Below are positions 1-6,885 of a stretch of 64,000 nucleotides of DNA, one piece after another. This stretch comes from UBA7359 sp964523895 (lineage in GTDB: Bacteria; Pseudomonadota; Gammaproteobacteria; Eutrophobiales; Eutrophobiaceae). Position 1 is the stretch's first letter, and each line of letters starts with the position of its first letter. The stretch spans positions 22,305-86,304 of the forward strand of contig CAZGBJ010000010.1 in the NCBI GenBank assembly GCA_964523895.1. Reading direction: 5' to 3'. The translations under genes were made by a program, and so were the position numbers. The notes below the pieces were generated by a model, which worked only from the letters and a program-made list of their open reading frames with translations, was not told the origin of the DNA and made no database searches.

Positions 1-2
1 TA

Positions 3-224
3 TTGCATCGAACTTTAACGGCTGCCTGGTCGATTAGACGTTATATGTCAGAAATGCTTGAAAGTGGTGTTGGTATTGCCAATAACACGAGTTCAATTCC
101 TGCATTAAACGATACTATCTCCGTTGCAGGTGATATGGTGAATACAGCAAAAAACCTTGAGGATCATTCTTCTGCAATAGCAGAAGTATTATCACAGAGA
201 GCAAGTCAGGGGCAAACATCATGA
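3..224 (+). CDS. 3' end of a small helical protein of the hydrogenase cluster (partial)
   Basis: This reading frame is open from the window's left edge to the stop at 222-224, so the true start probably lies outside. The visible 73 residues are low in charge and look like long amphipathic helices. The segment NNTSSIPALNDTIS and what follows lines up loosely with DNTQPLPENIESIN in the next gene, so the two look like tandem paralogues. The stop overlaps the next ATG (ATGA), which implies translational coupling in one hydrogenase operon. It does not look like a hydrogenase small subunit: no Cys pattern for Fe-S clusters is present. Function unknown; a membrane-anchoring or scaffold role like mycobacterial HucM is only an inference. 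Confidence 0.55.
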   Translation: MHRTLTAAWSIRRYMSEMLESGVGIANNTSSIPALNDTISVAGDMVNTAKNLEDHSSAIAEVLSQRASQGQTS

Positions 225-505
225 CGCATTTATTATTGTATTCGACATTAGCTGTAACGGCTGTAGTTGTGATAGTGCTTGTGATCTATTTGGTAGGGAT
301 CATTATTGCATTATGGAAAACGAAGAATGATTTAGCCAAATTAGCAGGTGGGTTGATTGCTGTACGTGATAACACACAACCGTTACCTGAAAATATAGAA
401 AGTATTAATGGTGGTCTATCTGCATTATTAAGTGAATTATTAAATGTAAATGGAAACCTGGCAGCAATTGTTGGTGTCGCAACTGATTTAACGAATAAAA
501 AATAA
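221..505 (+). CDS. Small membrane-anchored helical protein, possible HucM-like hydrogenase scaffold
   Basis: A 94-residue protein with one strongly hydrophobic N-terminal helix (about residues 4-32, ending in IIIALWKTKND), followed by a predicted amphipathic helical tail. It overlaps the preceding gene by 4 bases and sits 19 bases before the hydrogenase large-subunit gene, so it is almost certainly cotranscribed. In mycobacterial Huc a small partner, HucM, links the enzyme to the membrane and to quinone. The size, position and layout here are compatible with such a role, but I recall no definite family match. Alternative: an unrelated small membrane protein of the operon. Confidence 0.6.
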   Translation: MTHLLLYSTLAVTAVVVIVLVIYLVGIIIALWKTKNDLAKLAGGLIAVRDNTQPLPENIESINGGLSALLSELLNVNGNLAAIVGVATDLTNKK

Positions 506-524
506 TAACCAGGAGTAATCGAGT

Positions 525-2402
525 ATGTGTTTTGAAAATTTACCGATCGAGTTTGATGCTGATGGCAATGCACATTTAAAGGAAGGTGTTCAGAATCCAT
601 ACTCTTATGCAACACAAACTGCTGAGGAAAGAGATAAAGTATTAAAAGAACTGGCAGTGAAAAATGGTCAATTACAAGATGTCGATTATGATCCTGTGAC
701 CCGTGTTGCTGGTGCACTCGCTTTTCATAGCACAGTTAATCTTAATGAACGTAAGATTGTTGACACAGCATCAATGGCTACTCTATTTCGCGGGTATGAA
801 GTGATTCTACGAGGTCGTGATCCTCGTGATGCTGCATTTATTAGCTCACGTGCATGCGGAGTTTGTGGTGGTGTTCACGCAACCGCTTCTGCTTTATGTG
901 TTGAGATGGCGTTGGGTATAAAACCACCGCCATTAGGTATTGTTATTCGTAATCTCTTATTGAGTTGTGAATATCTGTATGACAATCCATTACACTTATT
1001 TATTTTGGCAGGTCCGGATTACTCTGAAGTCCTGATACGTGATACCAATCCTGAAATTTGGGCAAAGGCAACTAACGCTCCAGCAAAAAATCAACATATT
1101 CACGGTTATAACACTATCGGTGAAATCATGACCGATCTTAATCCATTAACCGGAAAGCTTTATCTTGAAGCATTGGAAATGACACGTGTGGCGAGAGAAG
1201 CCTATGTTTTACTTGGTGGTAAATACCCACATCCGGAAACAGTCATTCCAGGTGGTGTAACAACGACTGTTACCACGACTGCATTAAGTGAATTTTATTT
1301 GAAATTAAAAGTATTTTTTGACTATAGCAAACGCTGTATCGGTATTTGGGATGATGTTTATGATTTCATGTATGAAGCGAACCCTATGTATCGGCATATG
1401 GGCGAATTACCTGCGACCATGGTTGATTTTGGTCAATGGGATCATGAAGATTATTATGATGCTACCTATGAGAATTGTAATACATGGGGTGAAAAACGCT
1501 GGTCAACACCGGGGTCAATAGTTAATGGCAAACTTGTAACAACTCGATTAACGGATTTAAATGTTGGCTTTGAAGAATTTGTTGAGCACTCTTATTATGA
1601 ACAATGGAATGAGCATAAATTCAAAACAGATCCATTGGGTAATCCATTAAGTCCTAATCATCCTTGGAATAAAACGACAATTCCACGTCCAGGAGAGCAA
1701 AACTGGAAAGAAAAATATAGTTGGTCATGTACACCGACTTGGGACAGACACACATTTGAAGCAGGCGCTTATGCAAGAGTGTACATGTCTGCATTAGCTA
1801 ATAAACTTCCAAATAGTGAATATTTTGCTTCTACAGGAAATAGTTTGAAATTAAAGCTCGCCAAAGATCAACTTCCAGAAATGGAATTGGAATGGAAGGT
1901 GCCAAAAATATGGAATGCCATTGAGCGTAATCGTGCACGTGCCTATGCAGTTGGTTTTAATATGATGGTAACAATGGAAAATTGGGTACGAGCGCAGGAT
2001 TTATTACGACGCGGTGAAACAGCAGTACACACACCTTTTGAAATTCCTAAGGACGGTCATCACATTGGTGTTGGCATGTGGGGTGCCGGACGTGGTTTTC
2101 TAGGTCATTGGGCAGAGATAGAAAAGGGTGTGCTTACAAATTATCAGATATCAACCCCGTCTACGGTGAATGCTTGTCCACGAACTCCGTGGGGTGAACC
2201 AGGACCCTATGAACAAGCCGTTTTGAATACACCTATTATAGAAACGAATTTTAAAGATCATTCTGACTTTAAGGGTATTGATGTGTTACGTGCATTGCGT
2301 AGTTTTGATCCTTGTATGCCGTGTACTACGCATACTATGGTTGAAGGAACTGATAAGGTCGTTACGAGGGAAGTTACCACTTGCGCGTGCGGTATTAGTT
2401 AA
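525..2402 (+). CDS. hupL: [NiFe] uptake hydrogenase large (catalytic) subunit
   Basis: The catalytic subunit that oxidises H2 at a Ni-Fe(CN)2CO centre. Both nickel-binding motifs are present: L1 as RACGVCGGVH with C111 and C114, and L2 as DPCMPCTTH with C597 and C600. The 22 residues after H603 would be the C-terminal peptide removed by the maturation protease; unusually, this tail holds two more cysteines (CACG). At 625 residues it is longer than many group 1 subunits, and segments such as SSRACGVCGG and PLHLFILAGPDYS recall the Huc-type group 2a and related high-affinity enzymes; the subgroup needs an alignment. The ATG at 525 follows an AGGAG. The small subunit is not in the window. Confidence 0.95.
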   Translation: MCFENLPIEFDADGNAHLKEGVQNPYSYATQTAEERDKVLKELAVKNGQLQDVDYDPVTRVAGALAFHSTVNLNERKIVDTASMATLFRGYEVILRGRDPRDAAFISSRACGVCGGVHATASALCVEMALGIKPPPLGIVIRNLLLSCEYLYDNPLHLFILAGPDYSEVLIRDTNPEIWAKATNAPAKNQHIHGYNTIGEIMTDLNPLTGKLYLEALEMTRVAREAYVLLGGKYPHPETVIPGGVTTTVTTTALSEFYLKLKVFFDYSKRCIGIWDDVYDFMYEANPMYRHMGELPATMVDFGQWDHEDYYDATYENCNTWGEKRWSTPGSIVNGKLVTTRLTDLNVGFEEFVEHSYYEQWNEHKFKTDPLGNPLSPNHPWNKTTIPRPGEQNWKEKYSWSCTPTWDRHTFEAGAYARVYMSALANKLPNSEYFASTGNSLKLKLAKDQLPEMELEWKVPKIWNAIERNRARAYAVGFNMMVTMENWVRAQDLLRRGETAVHTPFEIPKDGHHIGVGMWGAGRGFLGHWAEIEKGVLTNYQISTPSTVNACPRTPWGEPGPYEQAVLNTPIIETNFKDHSDFKGIDVLRALRSFDPCMPCTTHTMVEGTDKVVTREVTTCACGIS

Positions 2403-2440
2403 ATGTTTTAAGCTGGATACTTTCCAGCTATATTTAATAC

Positions 2441-3103
2441 ATGTCAAAAATAGCAATAGGTCTAGTCGGTTATTTTCAATTTATCCGGGGTTATCCCTTA
2501 GGTCCGGAGTTCAAAGAGCGTATTGAAGCGATCAATTGGCCTGACCTTGATGTCTCTATCAAGGAAATGAATTGGGGGCCAATTGCAATTGTTCAAGATT
2601 TTCAAGCTCAAGCAATCGAATATGATCGTATTGTTCTCGTCGCTGCTGTTGATAGAGGATTAAAGCCCGGAACAATAACGTGTCGACAATGGTTAGGTGG
2701 GGAACTGGATAACCTGGCTATACAAGATCGAATTTTTGAAGCTGTGACCGGCATTATTAGTTTGGATAATCTACTTGTTATCGGTGAACATTTTAAGATT
2801 TGGCCGGAAGAGGTCATCACCATAGAAGTTCAACTTGCAGATACTAGTTTTGGTGACTTTGTATTATCCGAAATGGAATTAAATCGTGTAAATGGTGAAT
2901 TCAATATTGTCGGAGAAAACCCGATGGCACCTGAAAATGAAAAAGTTGTTAATGAAATGATGACAGCGACTCAAAATGCAGTGATTGATGGAATTAAAGG
3001 AACCCCTAATCTGTATCCATTAACGGCTGATCAGCTCACACCATTGGCAGATGTATGCCATAATCAGTTATTGAATGATTGTTATGAAACAACAAAGCAC
3101 TGA
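2441..3103 (+). CDS. Hydrogenase maturation protease-like protein, divergent
   Basis: This 220-residue protein has the alternating strand/helix pattern of the HycI/HyaD/HoxW endopeptidase fold: an N-terminal strand (IAIGLVGYF), a central strand (RIVLVAAVDRG) and a later IWPEEVITIEVQL stretch like the family's C-terminal strand. The diagnostic GxGN and DDGxG motifs are absent; LGPEFKERI occupies the matching place. It lies directly downstream of the large-subunit gene, while a canonical protease is encoded at 4301-4840. It may be a non-catalytic chaperone for the large subunit or a divergent second protease. The assignment rests on fold pattern and position. Confidence 0.6.
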   Translation: MSKIAIGLVGYFQFIRGYPLGPEFKERIEAINWPDLDVSIKEMNWGPIAIVQDFQAQAIEYDRIVLVAAVDRGLKPGTITCRQWLGGELDNLAIQDRIFEAVTGIISLDNLLVIGEHFKIWPEEVITIEVQLADTSFGDFVLSEMELNRVNGEFNIVGENPMAPENEKVVNEMMTATQNAVIDGIKGTPNLYPLTADQLTPLADVCHNQLLNDCYETTKH

Positions 3104-3122
3104 TGTATTTAGAGAAAGAGCT

Positions 3123-3509
3123 ATGACTGAACAAACAGAACAATCGACACCTAATCCAGGCGCTTTAGATCGACTTGTTAACCGCGAAGAGATCCTTCAG
3201 ATATGTTATTGGTATCAAGGAGAAGGACTTGGTAATGTCTATAGTGCTAAGACTATACAGCCTTTTCTTAATTATGATGAAGATCTGATTGAAATAGCAT
3301 TTAAGGAATTAATAGATGAAGGCTGTTTTGAGTTAGCAACAGGTTCTATAAAAGGATATTCTTTTACTGAAAAAGGAAAAACTCAAGGTGGTCGATTATT
3401 TGCTGATAGTTTTGCAGATTTTCAAAAAGCTGGTCATGGAGAATGTGCAGCAGGATGTTGTGATGACGGTGATCACTCTCAGTGTGGTGATGATTGTGCG
3501 CTACATTAA
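3123..3509 (+). CDS. Small protein with winged-helix-like body and Cys/His-rich tail
   Basis: A 128-residue protein of unknown function. The middle (about residues 18-90) looks like a winged-helix fold: EEILQICYWYQGEG, then a helical FKELIDEGCFEL segment and a SFTEKGKTQGG wing. The last 25 residues hold five cysteines and three histidines (HGECAAGCC, HSQCGDDCALH), a plausible metal or Fe-S site. I chose the ATG at 3123 because GAGAAAG stands just upstream; an in-frame ATG at 3075 would overlap the previous gene by 29 bases. It is embedded in the hydrogenase operon, so a role in metal delivery, electron transfer or regulation is possible but unproven. Confidence 0.6.
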   Translation: MTEQTEQSTPNPGALDRLVNREEILQICYWYQGEGLGNVYSAKTIQPFLNYDEDLIEIAFKELIDEGCFELATGSIKGYSFTEKGKTQGGRLFADSFADFQKAGHGECAAGCCDDGDHSQCGDDCALH

Positions 3510-3536
3510 TATCAGTTTACTTATTTAATATATTCA

Positions 3537-4301
3537 ATGTCCTCTTCATCAACACCGGACGATTCTGAAAAACTTCCCGAAAACCCTCAGTCATTAATCG
3601 GATTTATGAGTAATGAAGAATGGGATGATCTTCTGTCCTATGTCGATAGTATGATTACTGAGATGGAAGAGTTACCTCTTCCAGATGTGAAAGAAAAAGT
3701 GTTTGAATTACTTGCGGGTATTGACTCCATTCATCGTGAAGGTCTATGGCGTTTAGTTAGATTATTTAAAGAGGGCGTATTGGAACAAGTGATTACTGAT
3801 CCAGCTATTCATACATTAATGGAGCTGTATGATTTATTACCAGCTGAAGTTGATGACGAACCAGAAAAACCCGCAGAAAAACCAAAAGTAAACTTTCCGA
3901 ATATTCCGATCAAAGTAGTGCCTTTAGAAAAAGAAGAAACACCAAAACCTACCCTTTATCCGCATTGGGTTCCTGCATTAAACAATAAAGAAGAATTAGA
4001 AGCTGGATCACTACGAGCAATTAATGTTGATAATCAAACAGTTATACTTTGTCGAGTTAACGATGAATTTTTCGCACTAGCAAATGCCTGTGCTCAGGAT
4101 GACTCAAGTCTTGAACAGGCAAAATTAAGTAGCTATACATTGTCTTGTCCGAATCATCCAGGCTGTCTTTACGATATTCGATTAGGATCTCGAATTGCTG
4201 GAGAGGGGGAGATTGAATGCTACCCTGTACAAATAACGGATAGTGGCTCTCTTATGATAGGCATTGGTATGACCTTTACACCCAAAGTCCCTACTTTTTA
4301 A
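3537..4301 (+). CDS. Hydrogenase-associated Rieske-like protein, first His ligand apparently lost
   Basis: A 254-residue protein. Residues 1-105 are a helical domain with a HREGLWRLVRLFKEG stretch and LMELYDLLP, a pattern I associate with Rieske-type proteins of Huc/Hhy hydrogenase operons. A Pro/Lys-rich linker follows (about 106-145), then a C-terminal Rieske-type [2Fe-2S] fold. The second ligand motif is intact as C204-P-N-H207. The first motif should be C-x-H but reads C185-A-Q187, so one histidine ligand is replaced by glutamine. The stop overlaps the next ATG by 1 base. It may relay electrons from the hydrogenase or may have lost its cluster. Confidence 0.75.
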   Translation: MSSSSTPDDSEKLPENPQSLIGFMSNEEWDDLLSYVDSMITEMEELPLPDVKEKVFELLAGIDSIHREGLWRLVRLFKEGVLEQVITDPAIHTLMELYDLLPAEVDDEPEKPAEKPKVNFPNIPIKVVPLEKEETPKPTLYPHWVPALNNKEELEAGSLRAINVDNQTVILCRVNDEFFALANACAQDDSSLEQAKLSSYTLSCPNHPGCLYDIRLGSRIAGEGEIECYPVQITDSGSLMIGIGMTFTPKVPTF

Positions 4302-4840
4302 TGGATACTGAAACGAGCGATAAAAAAATATTGATCGCCGGAGTCGGCAATGTTTTGCAAGGTGATGATGGTTTTGGAATTGAACTTGCCCATCGCCTAA
4401 TGCAACGTGACGATCTTCCTCCAACTGTTAAAGTAATTGAGACAGGAATAGGCGGGATGAGTTTAATTCAGGAACTGATGTACGGTTATGATGCATTAGT
4501 GATTATGGATGCCTACAAAAATAACCATGATCCGGGTCATCTTTATATGCTTGAACCGTTGTTTCCTGATATGTCTGATTTATCCATACATGAATTACGA
4601 GATTATTTTTCTGATACACATTATGCAACACCCATAAGAGCATTAAACTTCTTGGCGCACATTGACAGTTTGCCCGATACAATTCGAATCATTGGCTGTG
4701 AACCGGAAGAACTTGATGGTCTTAAAATTGGTTTAAGTCCTCCAGTTGCTGAGGCGTTAGATGAAGCATTGGAAATGATTTTAAAGTGGCTTGATGAATA
4801 TTTGAGTGAAACTCCCTGCAACGAACATAAAGCTGTTTAG
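4301..4840 (+). CDS. hupD: [NiFe] hydrogenase maturation protease (HyaD/HupD family)
   Basis: This endopeptidase removes the C-terminal tail of the large subunit after nickel is inserted. The 179-residue length is normal. The family motifs are present: GVGN (14-17) followed by GDDGFG, the nickel-binding Asp in VIMDAY (D70), and a downstream HEL (H97) at the position of the third nickel ligand. It starts at the last base of the Rieske-like gene and ends 3 bases before the next start, so it belongs to the same operon. Its substrate should be the precursor encoded at 525-2402. Confidence 0.92.
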   Translation: MDTETSDKKILIAGVGNVLQGDDGFGIELAHRLMQRDDLPPTVKVIETGIGGMSLIQELMYGYDALVIMDAYKNNHDPGHLYMLEPLFPDMSDLSIHELRDYFSDTHYATPIRALNFLAHIDSLPDTIRIIGCEPEELDGLKIGLSPPVAEALDEALEMILKWLDEYLSETPCNEHKAV

Positions 4841-4843
4841 ATT

Positions 4844-5290
4844 ATGGATGCACAAAAAGAACATAATATTAAACAGGATATTTCTACACCGATTAAAAAT
4901 AAGCATCCACTTTATTTGATCGTCGGAGATGAAAAAGTTTCTGTTTGCGATCATGAAACGTTTAATCGTTTTAAATTATGGGTAGCCGATAAATTGACAG
5001 AAGGAACTGTCGAAACTTATCAGAATGATAATATTGCAATAGAGCACATGGATGATGAAGCAAAATCAGTTTACCCTCATTTGCTTAACCCTTGTGAATG
5101 CGGCACTTATTTACCAATTGAAGTTGACCCTTGTCCAATGTTATCCAGTGCGGTTGGTTTATTAAGTGACCTAAATCAAGTTAACCAATATCGAGAAAAG
5201 ATGAAGCCTGACTTTGTAAGCTTGATGGATGCAATGATGAAAATGGCCGAGCTTAGTATTGATAAAAATATTACATTAGAAATCAGATAA
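4844..5290 (+). CDS. Hydrogenase-operon protein of unknown function
   Basis: A 148-residue soluble protein that I do not recognise with certainty. It begins 3 bases after the protease gene and is the last gene of the plus-strand hydrogenase block. A central NPCECGTYLPIEVDPCPM segment carries three cysteines (C-x-C plus one more) and could bind a metal or zinc. No signal peptide or membrane helix is seen. It may be an accessory or maturation factor; nothing in the sequence decides which. The next gene is convergent, 15 bases away. Confidence 0.6.
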   Translation: MDAQKEHNIKQDISTPIKNKHPLYLIVGDEKVSVCDHETFNRFKLWVADKLTEGTVETYQNDNIAIEHMDDEAKSVYPHLLNPCECGTYLPIEVDPCPMLSSAVGLLSDLNQVNQYREKMKPDFVSLMDAMMKMAELSIDKNITLEIR

Positions 5291-5305
5291 TTCAGGAATA
5301 CATTA

Positions 5306-6103
5306 TCAAATTATATTAGCAATGCCCTCTCTGGTGTCTGGTAGCAATATCTCTCGCAGACGTAGACCATCCCAGTGACCCACCTCATAGTCATGCCCCT
5401 TGAAACGCATTGCCCAGGTATCGGGAAAATATTTCTCCAGCATCAGCATGAGTCGCCTTGATTCTTCCAGCGCTCCGGCATCCAGGATCGCAATAACAAT
5501 ACATTCACCAAGACCGACACAGGTAGAAAATTTTATGATCCCGGTTGATGTTCTAAAGGAATGTAACTTGTTTAATATTTTGTAATATTTTAGTAATGAT
5601 TTAGCAGGTATCCGTGCCAGAACAGCCGCAGTACCAGGTATACCTTCAGCTTGATCAGCGTTATCTTCTGATATCTCTAACTCCTTGCTTATTCCCTTTT
5701 CGATGAGCCAATCTCTCACCGGGTTTTGTGTTATTTGACCAGATTTGCCGTGACTGACATCGAATTGTTCATGAAAACCTTTGTCGATAAAATTTGGTGA
5801 AGTAGCCCATGCACCTACCTCATCTGTGCTTGCATCCCAGCGCATCGCCCAGAAAGAATCAGACCATTTGCTAAAGTTCCACATCATGTCCCGATGCGCA
5901 TCGGAAGACATAAAAGCAAACATGTCCATTTCATTTTGCCATAAAGTGATCGTATAAAATTCGGTCAGATTTGAGATGCCAGTACTGTAACGAATCATTC
6001 CCCTGGTTTCGTACAATTGCCTGCGAACACGAAACCAGGCCCTGATCATGTGTGGGGCAAAGCGTGAACTATTTAATTTATTCCGGGTTGTTACAGCAAA
6101 CAT
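5306..6103 (-). CDS. Tandem dimeric alpha/beta-barrel (ABM-like) protein
   Basis: A 265-residue soluble protein. The N-terminal half contains IRAWFRVRRQLYETRGMIRY, FYTITLWQNEMDMFAFM and HRDMMWNFSKWSDSFWAMRW, the pattern of antibiotic-biosynthesis-monooxygenase or haem-degrading ferredoxin-like barrels. The C-terminal half repeats the scheme (LLKYYKILNKLHSFRTSTG, LMLMLEKYFPDTWAMRFKG), so both halves share a WAMRW/WAMRF signature. Members bind haem, carotenoids or other hydrophobic ligands; the substrate here is unknown. It is convergent with the hydrogenase block and precedes the first CxxC membrane gene, which may be a coincidence of the island's layout. Confidence 0.6.
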   Translation of the reverse strand: MFAVTTRNKLNSSRFAPHMIRAWFRVRRQLYETRGMIRYSTGISNLTEFYTITLWQNEMDMFAFMSSDAHRDMMWNFSKWSDSFWAMRWDASTDEVGAWATSPNFIDKGFHEQFDVSHGKSGQITQNPVRDWLIEKGISKELEISEDNADQAEGIPGTAAVLARIPAKSLLKYYKILNKLHSFRTSTGIIKFSTCVGLGECIVIAILDAGALEESRRLMLMLEKYFPDTWAMRFKGHDYEVGHWDGLRLREILLPDTREGIANII

Positions 6104-6266
6104 AATATGGTCACTAACTGTTTTAGACAGAACGGATGTCTATGAGTGTAATCGATTTAAAATATATGCAGTGTCACCAAAGATTAGTACTTGGCGACAT
6201 AGAGAAGTTGTAAAACTTAATTAGTACAATTTTAAAGTACGTACAGAAGTGGACGATAAATTAGAA

Positions 6267-6545
6267 TTAAATTTGTGAACCCCTGGTGGTTGGACTCCAT
6301 AATCTAAACACACTGCCAAGTCTTGCCAAAATCGATGTACGGGCATCCCAACAATAAAGCATGCCGGCAAAAATCCAACCGGTCAGAAGAATCTTGGCAC
6401 CTAACATCGCCTTACTTGCGATTGCCAACGTGCAGTGAGTACACTCAGGGCTCATAACAGCTAATACACCTATTGAACCAAAGCTTAATACAATGAGTGC
6501 TGTTAAAAACGACTTAAAGTAGGGTGATGATGTTAATTTTACCAT
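6267..6545 (-). CDS. Two-helix inner-membrane protein with periplasmic CxxC (paralogue 1)
   Basis: A 92-residue protein with two membrane helices (about residues 10-32 and 46-66) separated by PECTHCTLAIASKA, which puts a C-x-x-C between the helices. It is clearly homologous to the protein at 9562-9849: CTHC and CTGC align, as do GWIFAGM and AWMFAGM. I start it at the ATG at 6545, preceded by TTGAGGT, rather than the TTG five codons earlier. Each paralogue lies divergently upstream of a TonB-dependent receptor gene. Family unknown to me; a metal-binding or redox partner of the receptor system is an inference. Confidence 0.6.
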   Translation of the reverse strand: MVKLTSSPYFKSFLTALIVLSFGSIGVLAVMSPECTHCTLAIASKAMLGAKILLTGWIFAGMLYCWDARTSILARLGSVFRLWSPTTRGSQI

Positions 6546-6654
6546 GACGTAATACCTCAATTAATATCAATATGTTGCGCTATGGAACAACTGTCTTTCA
6601 TTATAATTGATTATCGGAATTAATGACACTTTAAGGTCTAGATATTCTAAAATT

Positions 6655-6720
6655 ATCATGAATATCATGAATATCATGAATATCATGAATATCATGAATA
6701 TCATGAATATCATGAATATC
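6655..6720. repeat. 9-bp tandem repeat upstream of the first TonB receptor gene
   Basis: Seven complete, perfect copies of atcatgaat plus a partial copy, within the 340-bp space between the divergent CxxC gene (start 6545) and the receptor gene (start 6886). The unit carries no -35-like hexamer. The rest of the gap is AT-rich; apart from a weak promoter at 6829-6858 I see no other feature there. A period of 9 fits neither a helical turn nor CRISPR. Slippage could change copy number and so the spacing of upstream elements. Confidence 0.95.
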
Positions 6721-6828
6721 ACATGTCTCATGCTACATGCCTCACATTATTGATAAGTTATTGAATATATTAATAAAAAAATAGAATATTCGAGTCTGAA
6801 GGCAAGCAATTTTCCATTTAAAAAAACC

Positions 6829-6858
6829 TTGACCGTAGGTACGACTTTGATTAATTAT
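6829..6858 (+). promoter_or_regulatory. Candidate sigma-70 promoter of the first TonB receptor gene
   Basis: TTGACC (6829-6834) and AATTAT (6853-6858) are separated by 18 bp, giving a start near 6865, just ahead of GGGGAAATGAG and the GTG start at 6886. The -35 matches 5 of 6 and the -10 matches 4 of 6 consensus positions. This is a pattern match only. Confidence 0.35.
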
Positions 6859-6885
6859 AGATGAAAAAAAATATGGGGAAATGAG

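Noticed and set aside
286..717. 143-codon minus-strand frame at the left end
   Set aside because: It is antisense to the hydrogenase genes, which have clear motifs; composition is not protein-like.
6655..6720. Possible CRISPR array from the regular repeats
   Set aside because: Units are 9 bp, contiguous and without spacers; no cas gene is present. It is a simple tandem repeat.
6546..6885. Cobalamin or other riboswitch upstream of TonB receptor 1
   Set aside because: No conserved riboswitch core words could be found; the gap is AT-rich and repetitive. The same was true before receptor 2.
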